From Proteles cristata cristata (lineage: Eukaryota > Chordata > Mammalia > Carnivora > Hyaenidae): DNA of 64,000 nucleotides. Under the pieces are notes generated by a model. It ran no database searches. It was given only the letters and a program-made list of their open reading frames with translations, and was not told the DNA's origin. Position 1 is the stretch's first letter, and the number at the start of each line of letters is the position of its first letter. This document shows positions 49,340 to 59,769 of the stretch, one piece after another. Location of the stretch: assembly GCA_017311185.1 (NCBI GenBank), contig JAESUZ010003900.1:372001-436000 (forward strand), written 5' to 3'. A program made the position numbers and the translations under genes.

Positions 49340-49520
49340 AAAAGAATCCATGTTGGAAAAGTTACAGCACACTTAGAGGTTAAGATCCCAGCTCTATGAC
49401 CTTGGACAGATTACTTCACCTTTATAGACTTGTTTTTCTCCCCTCTAAGGTGGGCATTAAAATAGACCTAGAGCATGGGGTTGTCTTAAAGACAAAATTT
49501 AGTGAGTGTTTGCATTCAAA
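49340..49520 (+). repeat. MIR relic, sense
   Basis: cagctctatgaccttggaca, then gattacttcacctttataga, then ctaaggtgggcattaaaat follows the sense MIR core. Ancient and diverged. Confidence 0.65.
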
Positions 49521-49574
49521 ATTCTCGTCCCTTTTTTTCTTTCATTTTATGTTATTTTGCTTCATTTCCTCCTA

Positions 49575-49745
49575 CTGATTTATTTATTTTCTTCATTTTG
49601 GAGTAATTTTAGATTTATAGAAAAGTTGCAAAGTTAGACCTGAGAGTTCCCGCATACCTTCACCTAGTTTCCTCTAATGATAACATCCTAAATAATTATG
49701 ATACGTTTGTCAAAAATAAGAGGTTAACATTGCATATCACTGTTC
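49575..49745. repeat. Possible old L1 3'-UTR-type relic
   Basis: ttagatttatagaaaagttg, caaagttagacctgagagtt and cctaataattatgata-like blocks resemble a recurrent old mammalian repeat that I associate with L1M 3' UTRs. The assignment is from memory and tentative. Confidence 0.35.
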
Positions 49746-50138
49746 ACTGAACTCCAAAAATTCTAATCACTTTGAAAGCACTCAGTAAATGGTAGCTATT
49801 GTAACTGTAGGCAGATAACCATCTGCATTTAATTTAAAGTGTTTGTTTTGTATTTACAACTTTCATAGGATTGAAATCATACTTTATTTTGAGATTTTCA
49901 GATTTGAATAGTGTATTCTCACCCACATGCTCTGGAAGGACTGGCAAAAAACAGGTGAAATTGGTCTCATATTACCCTTCCCTCTTTGGATGCTCTGTAC
50001 TTCTGTTCAGTCATTTTCCTTTTATAGTATTCAGTGTTCATATGGAGGAAGGAGTCTTAGGGGAGTGAAACTCGTAAAATTGGTACCAAGGAATTTGTGA
50101 TTTATATGATGTCCATGGAAGATTCTTTCTTTAAAGAT

Positions 50139-50147
<9 letters not shown>

Positions 50148-50180
<33 letters not shown>
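50148..50180. repeat. (GT)n microsatellite
   Basis: About 16 uninterrupted GT units on the + strand. Confidence 0.96.
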
Positions 50181-50181
<1 letters not shown>

Positions 50182-50224
50182 ATCCAATAGACTCTTCTTG
50201 TGTATCTTCAATTTGATGTTGATG

Positions 50225-50440
50225 TACCTTCATCAGGAGGTGAAGGGTCTTTATGACCTCCTCTTGAAATTGGGTGGGCTTTTGTAAATGCTTAACTGGT
50301 AGAATATGGACAAGTGATGCAGTTTGACCTCTGCAGCTAGATCTTGAAAGGCATTCTGGCTTCTGCCTGGCTATTCTCTGGACACTTGCCCTTGGAACCA
50401 GCTACCATGTGGTATGGAAGTCCAGGCCACATAGAAAAGG
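50225..50440 (+). repeat. Probable MaLR LTR (MLT1-like) fragment
   Basis: gtagaatatggacaagtgat, then ggcttctgcctggctattct, then cttggaaccagctaccatgt, then ccaggccacatagaaaagg follows the recalled sense MLT1 LTR order well. Fragment only. Confidence 0.65.
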
Positions 50441-52225
50441 TTTAACAGTTTCTTCAGGTGTTCATTTCCTCATGAAAATTCCTGTGATGTAAATCTTAAA
50501 TAAGTATGTATGCTTTTCTGTTATTACTCTGTCTTCTGTTACAGGGACCTAAGCAGAGAATTTAAAAGGGTAAAGGAAAAAGATATTTTTTTTTTCTGTA
50601 GCCTTTTGCTTTTGTTATTTTTTTGGCGAGCAAAATCTTTCATTTTGATTAAGACCAATTCATCACTCAATCTTATAATGATAGTAAGTAGTAGGAAGGA
50701 AAGAGGCTAGGTAAGTTTCTCAGCCTAATTTATAAAGATATCATTGCATGAAAGACTAAAGATGGGATCTTTGTGTTTGGTTTATATTATTTAATGTTTT
50801 GAAGAATAACATATATGTAATATAATTAATTTTTCAAAAAACATATTTGCAATGGCAATATAGCTCAGTTTTGCTGCTTAGGTTTGATGAAAAGTTTTTG
50901 TAAATTAAACGAGTATTTCTTTTCAAATGTATATTTCCCAAATTACATCCTTAATGACTTCTTAAAAATTAAGAGAACAAAACTACCTCAAGGAAAGCAA
51001 CATTTTGGTATTGAACTAAAAAATATACATAAAGTAAACTCAGAGTGAAAGGTCTAGGATTATAAGGAAGTGTGTGTGTGTTGTGTGTGTGTTTGTGTGT
51101 GTGCACGCGCATGCACGCATGTGTATATAAAAGGGAGATGGAGACAGAGATGCAGAGACAGAGAGAGACAGACAGAGAGAGGATTTGTGCATGTGTTTGC
51201 ATTTAAACAGATTAGCTGGTCACTGTCCTTCCTTTCAAATTGTTCTGACCCTCAGACAAGAGAGAACCAACATAGTTTGCCTGCATAACTCTTTCTAAAA
51301 CCAACTGTTAAAGGGAGACATTGAAGAAAAAAATAAGTCTCCGTTTGGATTTCTTTCTTTTCACCATTATTCACTTGTCTTTTAATGAGACAAACACCTC
51401 CTGTGGTTTTATTTCATGAATGAGAGTGCACAAATGGTATATGTAGACTTTGTGTTAGAGAAAAGATTATTATTTGTAGCAAAGTTCCAGTAGCCTGACT
51501 CTAATAATGTCAAATCAGGGTTACAATTTAAAAATGAATATTTAAATAATGTATTGGATGTTTTCTCTCTTGATTGCTTTATAGGATTAAAAGACTGAAA
51601 CCAGTATCTCTGTTCTAGTAAAAGATTTGGCCAAAGGTGAATAAAAAAACAAAAAGCAAACAACAACAACAACAACAACAACAACAAAAAAAACAGGACC
51701 CAAGCAAGGAGCTAATAGCAGATAGCACTGGCATATTTAGTGGGGATATTCAAATTTGATCTTACTTATAAATGCATTAAATGGTTCATCTGCATTTTCT
51801 ATTGAGTGTCAGAGAACATATAATTAAGAGAAATTGTTTGTAATTGTAGAGTACCCTTATCATAGCTATTAATCTCCTTATGCTTTGTTTAATGTTTAAA
51901 ATGTTTCATTCTCTGGAAAGGGTCATGCTCCCTTTCAAGGGGCAAGCTGTGTCTAAGGACATGTTTCAAAATTAAAAGAGGTTAGTTGTATGTAGATGCT
52001 ATAAATTAGAAAATAACTATTAGCTGGTTATCTAATAAAAAGAGTAGATTACAATAATTTATACAGTTGGTGGAAGGTAAAACTGCTGAGAGGAAAAAAA
52101 GGGAAAAAGATTCATTCATCTGTATGGTATCTGTTGCTATGAGTATCTTTCCATCTGGATTTGGTCTTTAATTAGAATAAAATCATAAAACCATTGTAAA
52201 GTAGATTTAAACAGAAAGACAAGAT
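50441..52225. other. Mostly unassigned, with compound simple repeats
   Basis: A TGTG/GCGCATGCACGC run followed by GA-rich DNA lies at 51070-51182, and (CAA)n at 51659-51690. Otherwise no recognised feature. Confidence 0.55.
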
Positions 52226-52235
52226 GATGTCTGCC

Positions 52236-52670
52236 ATGGACTGAATTGTGTCCGTCCAGAAATCTATAATTCGAAGCCATGCCCCCCAATGTAACTGTAT
52301 TGGAGATAGAGTCTTTAGGAAGGTAATTAAGATTAAAGGAGGTCATAAGGGTGGGGCCCTAATCTAATAGACTGCTGTCCTTCTAAGAAGGGGAGGAGAC
52401 CCCAGAAGTATGTGCACACAGAGGAAAGGCCATGCTACAACACAAGGAAAAGACAACCATCTGGAAACCAGGAAGAACAGTCTCACCAGAAATCAGCCCC
52501 GTCAGTACCTTAATTCTAGACTCCCAGCCTCCAGAACTTAAAGCAAATACATTTCTATAGCTTAAGCCATCCACCTTGTGGTATTCTGTAATGGCTACTT
52601 GAGCCTGTTGACACAAGAACTGAACAGGATCTAACCCCAGAAGTTTTAACGTCAACTCTCTAAGTTAGTG
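52236..52670 (+). repeat. Probable ERVL-MaLR LTR (MLT1-like), sense
   Basis: ccatggactgaattgtgtcc, then attggagatagagtctttag, then gaggtcataagggtggggcc, then agactcccagcctccagaac, then agcttaagccatccaccttg follows MLT1-type LTR order across its length. It is about as diverged as the copy at 28764-29345. No internal genes, so a solo relic. Confidence 0.65.
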
Positions 52671-52689
52671 TCAGTGAAACCTGTATCAG

Positions 52690-53175
52690 CTGGATATATC
52701 CAACCTTACTTTTACCTTTATATTTATATGCTAAGTGAAATAAATCAGAGAAAGAAAAATTTTGTGTGATTACACTTACATGTGGAATCTAAAAAAAAGA
52801 AAGCTAAACTCATAGAAATAGAATACAGAATGGTAGTTGTCAGTGGCTGGGGGTGGAGGAAATGGGGAGATGTTGGTCAAAGAGTACACACTTTCGGTTA
52901 TAAGATGAATAAGTTCTGATGAACTGCAATTATATAACATGGTGACTAGGGTTAACAATACTATATTATACACTTAAAAATTATCAAGACAGTAAATCCT
53001 AAATGTTCTCATCACAGAAAATATGTTGCAATTATGTGAGGTATTCAATGTATTCATTAATATATATTATTGTGGCAATTGGTTTTGTAGTATATATGTG
53101 TATCAAATTATAACATTGTACATCTTAAACATATGCAGTGTGCTATGTCAATAATATCTCTAAATCAGAGGAAAA
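52690..53175 (+). mobile_element. Old L1 3'-end relic, sense
   Basis: tatgctaagtgaaataaatc, then tacacttacatgtggaatct, then agaatggtagttgtcagtgg, then ataacatggtgactagggtt and acattgtacatcttaaacat is the typical 3' end of an old mammalian L1 (L1M-like). No open frame. Confidence 0.7.
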
Positions 53176-53179
53176 AACT

Positions 53180-53756
53180 TACTGCTAAAATACAGTAATC
53201 AAGATAACTGTTGGCACTGACCAAGGATAGACATATAGCCAATAAAAGAATTAAGAAAGTCCAAAATAAACCTTTACATTTATGATCAATTTGGTCAGAG
53301 GTGCCAAGGCAATTCAATAAAAAAAAAGAACCCCTCCTTTTTCAGTAAATGGCCCTAGGACAATAACTCTCTATATACAAAAGAATAAAGTTAGATTCTT
53401 TCCTCACACTATATCCAAAATTAACTCAAAATGGATTACAGAGGTATGTATAAGTTAAAACTATAAAACTCTTAGAAGAAAATCTAGGAGTAAGCTGTGT
53501 GATTTTAGTTTAAGCAAACCCTTTTTAGATATGTCACCAAAGTCACAAATGGCATCAGAAAAAAAAATTGGACTTCATTAAATTTAAAGTTCTGTGCTTC
53601 AAAGAATACCATTAAGAAAGTTAAAATATAATCTCTGTAATGAAGGAAATATTTGCAAATAACATCTAATAAAAGACGTGTCGATTCAGAATATATAATG
53701 ATCTCTTACCTGTCAAAAACACAAATAATCTATTTTAAAACTGGGTCAAGAATCAC
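53180..53756 (+). mobile_element. Old L1 element G, left part (sense)
   Basis: Diverged ORF2 sequence (agtaatcaagataactgttg, aaattaactcaaaatggatt, aaactcttagaagaaaatct). It breaks off at tattttaaaactgggtcaag and resumes after element H at 62737 (ggtcaaggatctgaaaaggc). Confidence 0.75.
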
Positions 53757-54630
53757 TTCAAACTATATTACAAAACTGTAGTCATCAGAACAGTAAGGTA
53801 CTGGCACAAAAACAGACACATAAAGCAATGGAATGGATTAGAAAACCCCAAAATGTAACTACAATTATATGGTGAACCAATCTTCAACAAAGCAGGAAAG
53901 AACATCCAACGGAAAAAAAAAGACAGATAATGAGTCTTCAATACACATCCATTCAAAATGGATGAAAGACCTAAATGTGAGTCCTGAAAGCATCAAAATC
54001 CTACAGAACATAGAGCACCACCTTTTTCATATCAGCGTTAACAACTTCTTACCAGGCACATCACATGAGCCAAGGAAAGCAAAAGAAAAAGTGAACTATT
54101 GAGACCTCATCAAAATAAAAGGCTTCTGCATAGCAAAGGAAACAATCAGCAAAACTAAAAGGCAACCAATAGAATGGGAGAAGATATTTGCAAATGACAT
54201 ATCAGATAAGTGGTTAGTATCCAAAATCTATAAAAACCTTATCAAACTCAGAACCCAAAATACAAATAATCCAGTGAAGAAATGGGCAAAAGACGTGACC
54301 AGGCACTTTCCAAAGAAGACATTCAGATGGCTAATAGACACATGAAAAGATGTTCAAAATCACTCATCATCAGGGAAATACATGTCAAAACCACAATGAG
54401 ATATCACCTTACACCTGTCAGAATGGCTAAAATGAACAATTCAGGAACCATCACATGTTGGTGAGGATGCAGAGAAGGAGGAACCCTCTTACACTGTTGT
54501 TGGGAATGCTCTGGTGCAGCCACTTTGAAAAACAGTGTGGAAATTCCTCAAAAAGTTAAAAACAGAAGTATCCTATGACCCAGCAATTGCACTACTAGGT
54601 ATTTATCCAAAGGATATAAAAATACTGATT
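53755..54630 (+). mobile_element. L1 element H, left part (sense)
   Basis: Middle-aged sense L1, 5'-truncated within ORF2 (tgtagtcatcagaacagtaa onwards), running to the point where element I was inserted. Its right part is 61732-62736. Its own target repeat is ggtcaagaatc (53744-53754) and ggtcaaggatc (62737-62747), 10 of 11. Residues such as KWMKDLNVSPESIKILQN and [18 protein letters not shown] are readable but cut by many lesions. Confidence 0.88.
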
Positions 54631-54631
54631 T

Positions 54632-54670
<39 letters not shown>
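54629..54670. repeat. (TTTA)n tail of element I (terminal A-tail in antisense)
   Basis: Ten or so TTTA units directly next to the target duplication. In the sense of element I this is a TAAA-type poly(A) end, as expected at the very 3' end of a retrotransposed transcript. Confidence 0.9.
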
Positions 54671-54749
54671 CTTATTGAGGGGAAATTTGCATATGCTAAA
54701 TAATGAATCTTAATTTTACATTTTTTTTTAATGGCCATACCATAATGTT
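54671..54749 (-). other. Candidate 3'-transduced segment
   Basis: About 80 bp (cttattgaggggaaatttgc through ggccataccataatg) lying between the terminal TTTA repeat and the internal T-rich tail (54750-54779) that abuts the L1 3' UTR. It is not L1 sequence, and it is absent from the host element H, which joins directly across the insertion. The simplest reading is genomic DNA downstream of the parent L1, copied when transcription ran past the weak L1 polyadenylation site. Confidence 0.75.
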
Positions 54750-54975
54750 TTATTTTTTTTTTATTTTTTTTTATTTTTTACAAATAGTTTATTGTCAAAT
54801 TAGTTTCCACATAACACCCAGTGCTCATCCCCACAAGTGTCCTCCTCCATGCCCATCCCTCCTCCCCCCACATCCATCAGTCCTCAGTTTTTGTCAGCAT
54901 TCAAGAGTCTCTCATGGTTTGCCTCTCTCCCTTTCCCCCACCATTTCCCCCCTTCTTCTCCCCATTGGTCCTCAG

Positions 54976-57900
54976 TTAAGTTCCTCCTAATCCTCTTATA
55001 CGTGCACACATATGATATTTGTCCTTCTCTGCCTGACTTATTTCGCTCAGCATAACACCCTCAAGGTCCATCCATGTTGCTACACATGGCCAGATTTCAT
55101 TGTTTCTCATTGCCATGTAGTATTCCATGGTATAGATAAACCACATCTTCTTGATCCATTCATCTGTTGATGGACACTTAGGCTCTTTCCATGTTTTAGC
55201 TATTGTGGAGAGTGCTGCTATGAACATTGGGGTACATGTGCTCCTATGCATCAGCATTTCTGTATCCCTTGGGTAAATTCCTAGCAGTGCTATTGCTGGG
55301 TCATAGGGGAGTTCTATTGTTAGTTTCCTGAGGAACCTCCACACTGTTTTCCAGAGGGGCTGTACCAGTTTACATTCCCACCAACAGTGTAGGAGGGTGC
55401 CCGTTTCTCCACATCCTCGCCAGCAACTAGAGTTCTCTGATTGGCTCATTTTAGCCACTCTGACTGGCGTGAGGTGGTATCTCAGTGTGGTTTTGATTTG
55501 TAGTTCCCTGATGAGGAGGGATGCTGAGCATCGTTTCATGTGTCTGTTGGCCATCTGGATGTCCTCTTTGGAGAAGTGTCTCTTCATATCTTCTGCCCAT
55601 TTCTTCACTGGGTTGTTTGTTTTTTGGGGGTGTAGTTTGGTGAGTTCCTTATAGATTTTGAATATTAACCCTTTATCTGATATGTCATTTGCAACTATCT
55701 TTTCCCATTCCGTTGGTTGCCTATTAATTTTCTGGGTTGTTTCCTTGGCTGTGCAGAAGCTTTTAATCTTGATGAGGTCCCAACAGTTTATTTTTGCTCT
55801 TGATTCCCTTGCTTTTGGGAATGTGTCAAGTAAGAAGTTGCTGCGGTGGAGGTCAAGGAGGTTGTTTCCTGCTTTCTCCTCTAGGGTGTTGATAGTTTCC
55901 TGTCTCACGTTCAGGTCCTTTATCCATTTTGAGTTTATTTTTGTGCATGGTGTGAGAAAATGATCTCCTTTCATTCTTCTGCATGTTGCTGTCCAGTTCT
56001 CCCAACACCATCTGTTAAAAAGGCTGTCTTTTTTCCATTGGATAGTCTTTCCTGCTTTGTCAAAGATTAGTTGGCTGTATATTTTTGGGTCCACTTCTGA
56101 GTTCTCAATTCTGTTCCATTGGTCTATGTGTCTGTTTTTGTGCCAATACCATACTGTCTTGATGATGGCAGCTTTGTAGTAGAGGCTAAAGTCTGGGATG
56201 GCGATCCCTCCCGTTTTGGTTTTATTTTTCAGGATTACTTTGGCTATTCAGGGTCTTTTGTGGTTCCATACAAATTTTTGGATAGTTTGTTCTAGGTTTG
56301 AGAAGTATGCTGGTGCAATTTTGATTGGAATTGCATTGAATGTGTAGAGTGCCTTAGGTAGTAATGACATCTTAACTATATTTATTCTTCCTATCCATGA
56401 GCATGGAATGTTTTTCCATTTCTTTGTGTCTTCTTCAATTTCCTTCCTAAGTTTTCTATAGTTTTCCTCATACAGATCTCTTGTATCCTTGGTTAGGTTT
56501 ATTCCGAGGTATTTTATGTTTTTTTGTGCAATTGTGAATGAGATCAGTTTCTTGATTTCTCTTTCTGTTGCTTCATTGTTGGTGTATAAAAATGCAACCG
56601 ATTTCTGTACGTTGATTTTGTACCCTGCAACTTGGCTGAATTCTTGGATCAGTTCTAGTAGGCTTCTGGTGGAGTCTGTCGGGTTTTCGGTGTAGAGTAT
56701 CATGTCATCTGCGAAGAGTGAAAGTTTGACTTCCTCTTTGCCAATTCTGATGCCTTTGATTTCCTTTTGGTGTCTGATGGCTGATGCTAGGACTTCCAGC
56801 ACTATGTTAAACAGCAGTGGTGAGAGTGGACATCCCTTTTGTGTCCCTGATCTCAGGGGGAAAGCTCTGAGTTTTTCCCCGTTGAGGATGATGTTAGCTG
56901 AAGGCTTCTCATAGATGGCTTTGAAGATGTTTAAGTAGGTTCCTTCTATCCCAAGTTTCTCTAGAGTCTTTATTAAGAAAGGATGCTGTATTTTGTCAAA
57001 TGCTTTTTCTGCATCTATTGACAGGATCATATGGTTTTTATTTTTCTTTTATTGATATGATGTATCACACTGATTGATTTGCGAATATTGAACCAGCCCT
57101 GTAACCCAGGAATGAATCCCACTTGATCTTGTTGGATGATTCTTTTTATATGCTGCTGGATTCGATTTGCAAGGATCTTGTTGAGAATTTTTGCATCCGT
57201 ATTCATCAAGGATATTGGCCTGTAGTTCTCTTTTTTTGCTGGATCTCTGTCTGGCTTGGGAATCAGTGTGATGCAGGCTTCATGAAATGAGTCCGGGAGT
57301 TTTCCTTCGATTTCTATTTTTTGGAACAGCTTGAGAAGAATTGGAATTAATTCTGTTTTAAATATCTGGTAGAATTCCCCAGGGAAGCCATCAGGTCCAG
57401 GGCTCTTATTTGTTGGGAGTTTTTTGATCACTGATTCAATTTCTTCACTCGTTATGGGTCTGTTCAGGTTTTCTATTTCTTCCCGTGTGAATTTTGGTAG
57501 TGAGTGTGTGTTTAGGAATTTGTCCATTTCTTCTACGTTGTCCAATTTGTTGGCATATAATTTTTCATAGTATTCCCTGATAATTGCTTGTATTTCTGAG
57601 GGGTTGGTTGTAATAAGTCCATTTTCATTCATAATTTTGTCTATTTGGGTGCTCTCTCTTTTCTTTTGGATAAGTCTGGCTAGAGGTTTGTCAATTTTGT
57701 TACTTTTTCAAAAAACCAACTCTTGGTTTCATGGATCTGTTCATGGATTGTTTCTTTGGTCTCTATGTTGTTTATTTCTGCTCTAATTTTTACTATTTCT
57801 CTTCTTCTACTGGGTTTAGGGCGTTCTTGTTGCTCTGCCTCTAGTTCCTTTAGGTGAGCTGTTAGATTTTGGACTTGCGCTTTTTCTAATCTCTTGAAAT

Positions 57901-58831
57901 AGGCCTGGAGAGCAATGTACTTTCCTCTTAGGACTGCCTTTGCCGCATCCCATAGATTTTGAAGTGTTGTGTTTTCATTTTCATTGGTTTCCATATATTT
58001 TTTAATTTCATCTCTAATTGCCTGATTTGCCCATTCATTCTTTAGAAGGGTGTTCTTTAACCTCCATGTTTTTGGAAGTTTTCCAGACTTCTTCCTGTCA
58101 TTGATTTCAAGTTTCAAAGCATTGTGATCTGACAGTGTGCATGGTATGATCTCTATTCTTTTATATTTCTTGAGGGCTGCTTTATGTCCCAGTATGTGAT
58201 CTATCTTGGAGAATGTGCCATGCGCACTTGAGAAGAAAGTAAATTCCCTGGCCTCAGGATGTAAAGTTCTAAATAGATCCGTCAGGTCCATCTGGTCCAA
58301 TGTGTCTTTCAAGTCCATTATTTCCTTAGTGATTTTCTGTCTGGTTGACCTATCCATTGCTGTAAGCGGAGTGTTAAAGTCCCCTGCTATTAGCACATTC
58401 TTATCTAGAAGCTTGTTTCTGTTTGTGATTAATTGTTTTAGATATTTAGGTGCTTCCATATTCGGTGCGTAGACATTTATGATTGTTAGTTCTTCCTGAT
58501 GGATGGACCCTGTAATTATTATGTAGTGCCCTTCTTCATCTCTTGTGATTGTCTTTAATTTAAAGTCTGGTTTGTCTGATATAAGTATCGCTACTCCAGC
58601 TTTCTTTTGATTTCCTGTAGCATGATATATATTTCTCCATCCCCTTACTCTTAATCTGAAGGTATCTTCCCGTCTAAAATGAGTTTCTTGTAGACAGCAT
58701 ATAGATGGATTTTGTTTTTTAATCCATTCTGCTACCCTATGTCTTTTGATTGGAGCATTCAGCCCATTTACATTCAGTGTTATTACTGAAATATGTGGGT
58801 TTAGAGTCTTTGTATCTTTTGTAGGGTTCAT
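54976..58831 (-). pseudogene. L1 element I ORF2 (endonuclease/reverse transcriptase), nearly intact
   Basis: About 1,285 codons, the usual L1 ORF2 length, starting MNPTKDTKTLN at 58831. The endonuclease domain (57680-58831) keeps ITLNVNGLNAP, LQETHF, AGDFNTPLTAMDR and SDHNALKLEI. The RT region follows in 57027-57632 ([22 protein letters not shown]) and 56248-57030 (active site [10 protein letters not shown]). The C-terminal Cys/His cluster [18 protein letters not shown] is in 54976-56094. Three lesions break it: a 1-base deletion near 57700, a 1-base deletion in a T run near 57045, and a TGA at 56248-56250 in place of an arginine CGA. All visible catalytic motifs are otherwise preserved. It lies downstream of ORF1 with a gap of about 46 bp. 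Confidence 0.96.
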
Positions 58832-58877
58832 GTTTGTGGTGGTGTCTCTGGAATCTTTGTTCCTTGCAACCTTTCCT

Positions 58878-59769
58878 TCAGAGCATCCCCCTCAGGATTT
58901 CTTGTAGGGCTGGCTTCGTGGTGACAAATTCTTTCAATTTCTGTTTATTTGGAAAGGTTTTATCTCTCCTTCTATTTTGAATGACAGGCTTGCTGGATAG
59001 AGGATTCTTGGCTGCATATTTTTACTGTTCATCACATTGAAGATCTCCTACCATTCCTTTCTGGCCTGCCACGTTTCAGTAGATAGGTCTGTCACCACTC
59101 TGATAGGTTTCCCTTTGTATGTGAGGGCCCTTTTCTCCCTAGCTGCTTTCAAAATTCTCTCTTTGTCCTTGTATTTTGCCATTTTTACGATGATATGTCG
59201 TGCAGAAGATCGATTCAAGTTACGTCTGAGAGGAGTCCTCTGAGCCTCTTGTATTTCCACATTTACTTCCTTCCCCAGGTCGGGGAAGTTCTCTGCTATA
59301 ATTTGTTCCAGGACTCCTTCAGCACCTTTCCCTCTCTCTTCCTCTTCTGGGATTCCTATGATACGGATATTGTTGCGTTTGACTGTATCGCTGAGCTTTC
59401 GAATTCTTCTTTCCTGTTCCTGGATCAGTTTGTCTCTTTTTTTGTCAGCTTCTTGTTTTTCTAGAATGGTGTCTTCTAAATCACTTATTCTCCTTCCTGC
59501 TTCTTCAATCCGTGCATTGGAGGCCTCTAATTTATTATGTATCTCATTTATCGCATTTTTTAATTCTTCATGCCTATTTTTATTTTCCATTCTGTCCGTA
59601 CAATAGTTTCTTTGATGTCCCCTATGTTTTTTTCCAGCCCAGGTATTAATTTTACCATTATTATTCTAAAATCTTGTTCACTTATGCTGCTGATATCTGT
59701 TTTGAGCAGTTCATTAGCTGTCATTTCTTCTTGGAGTTTCTTTGGAGGAGAGCTCTTTCGTTTCATCAT
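58878..59769 (-). pseudogene. L1 element I ORF1 (RNA-binding chaperone), nearly intact
   Basis: About 300 codons from MMKRKSSPPKKLQEEM at 59769 to the stop at 58878. Layout matches L1 ORF1p: a short N-terminal part, a coiled coil (EASNARIEEAGRRISDLED), then the RNA-binding domains (NNIRIIGIPEEEERGKGAEG, ARHIIVKMAKYKDKERILKA). Three lesions: a 1-base loss near 59610 that shifts frame after KETIV, a CAG-to-TAG stop at 59048-59050 after ARKEW, and a 1-base loss in an A run near 59020. ORF1p forms trimers that coat L1 RNA; this copy cannot make the full protein. Confidence 0.95.
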
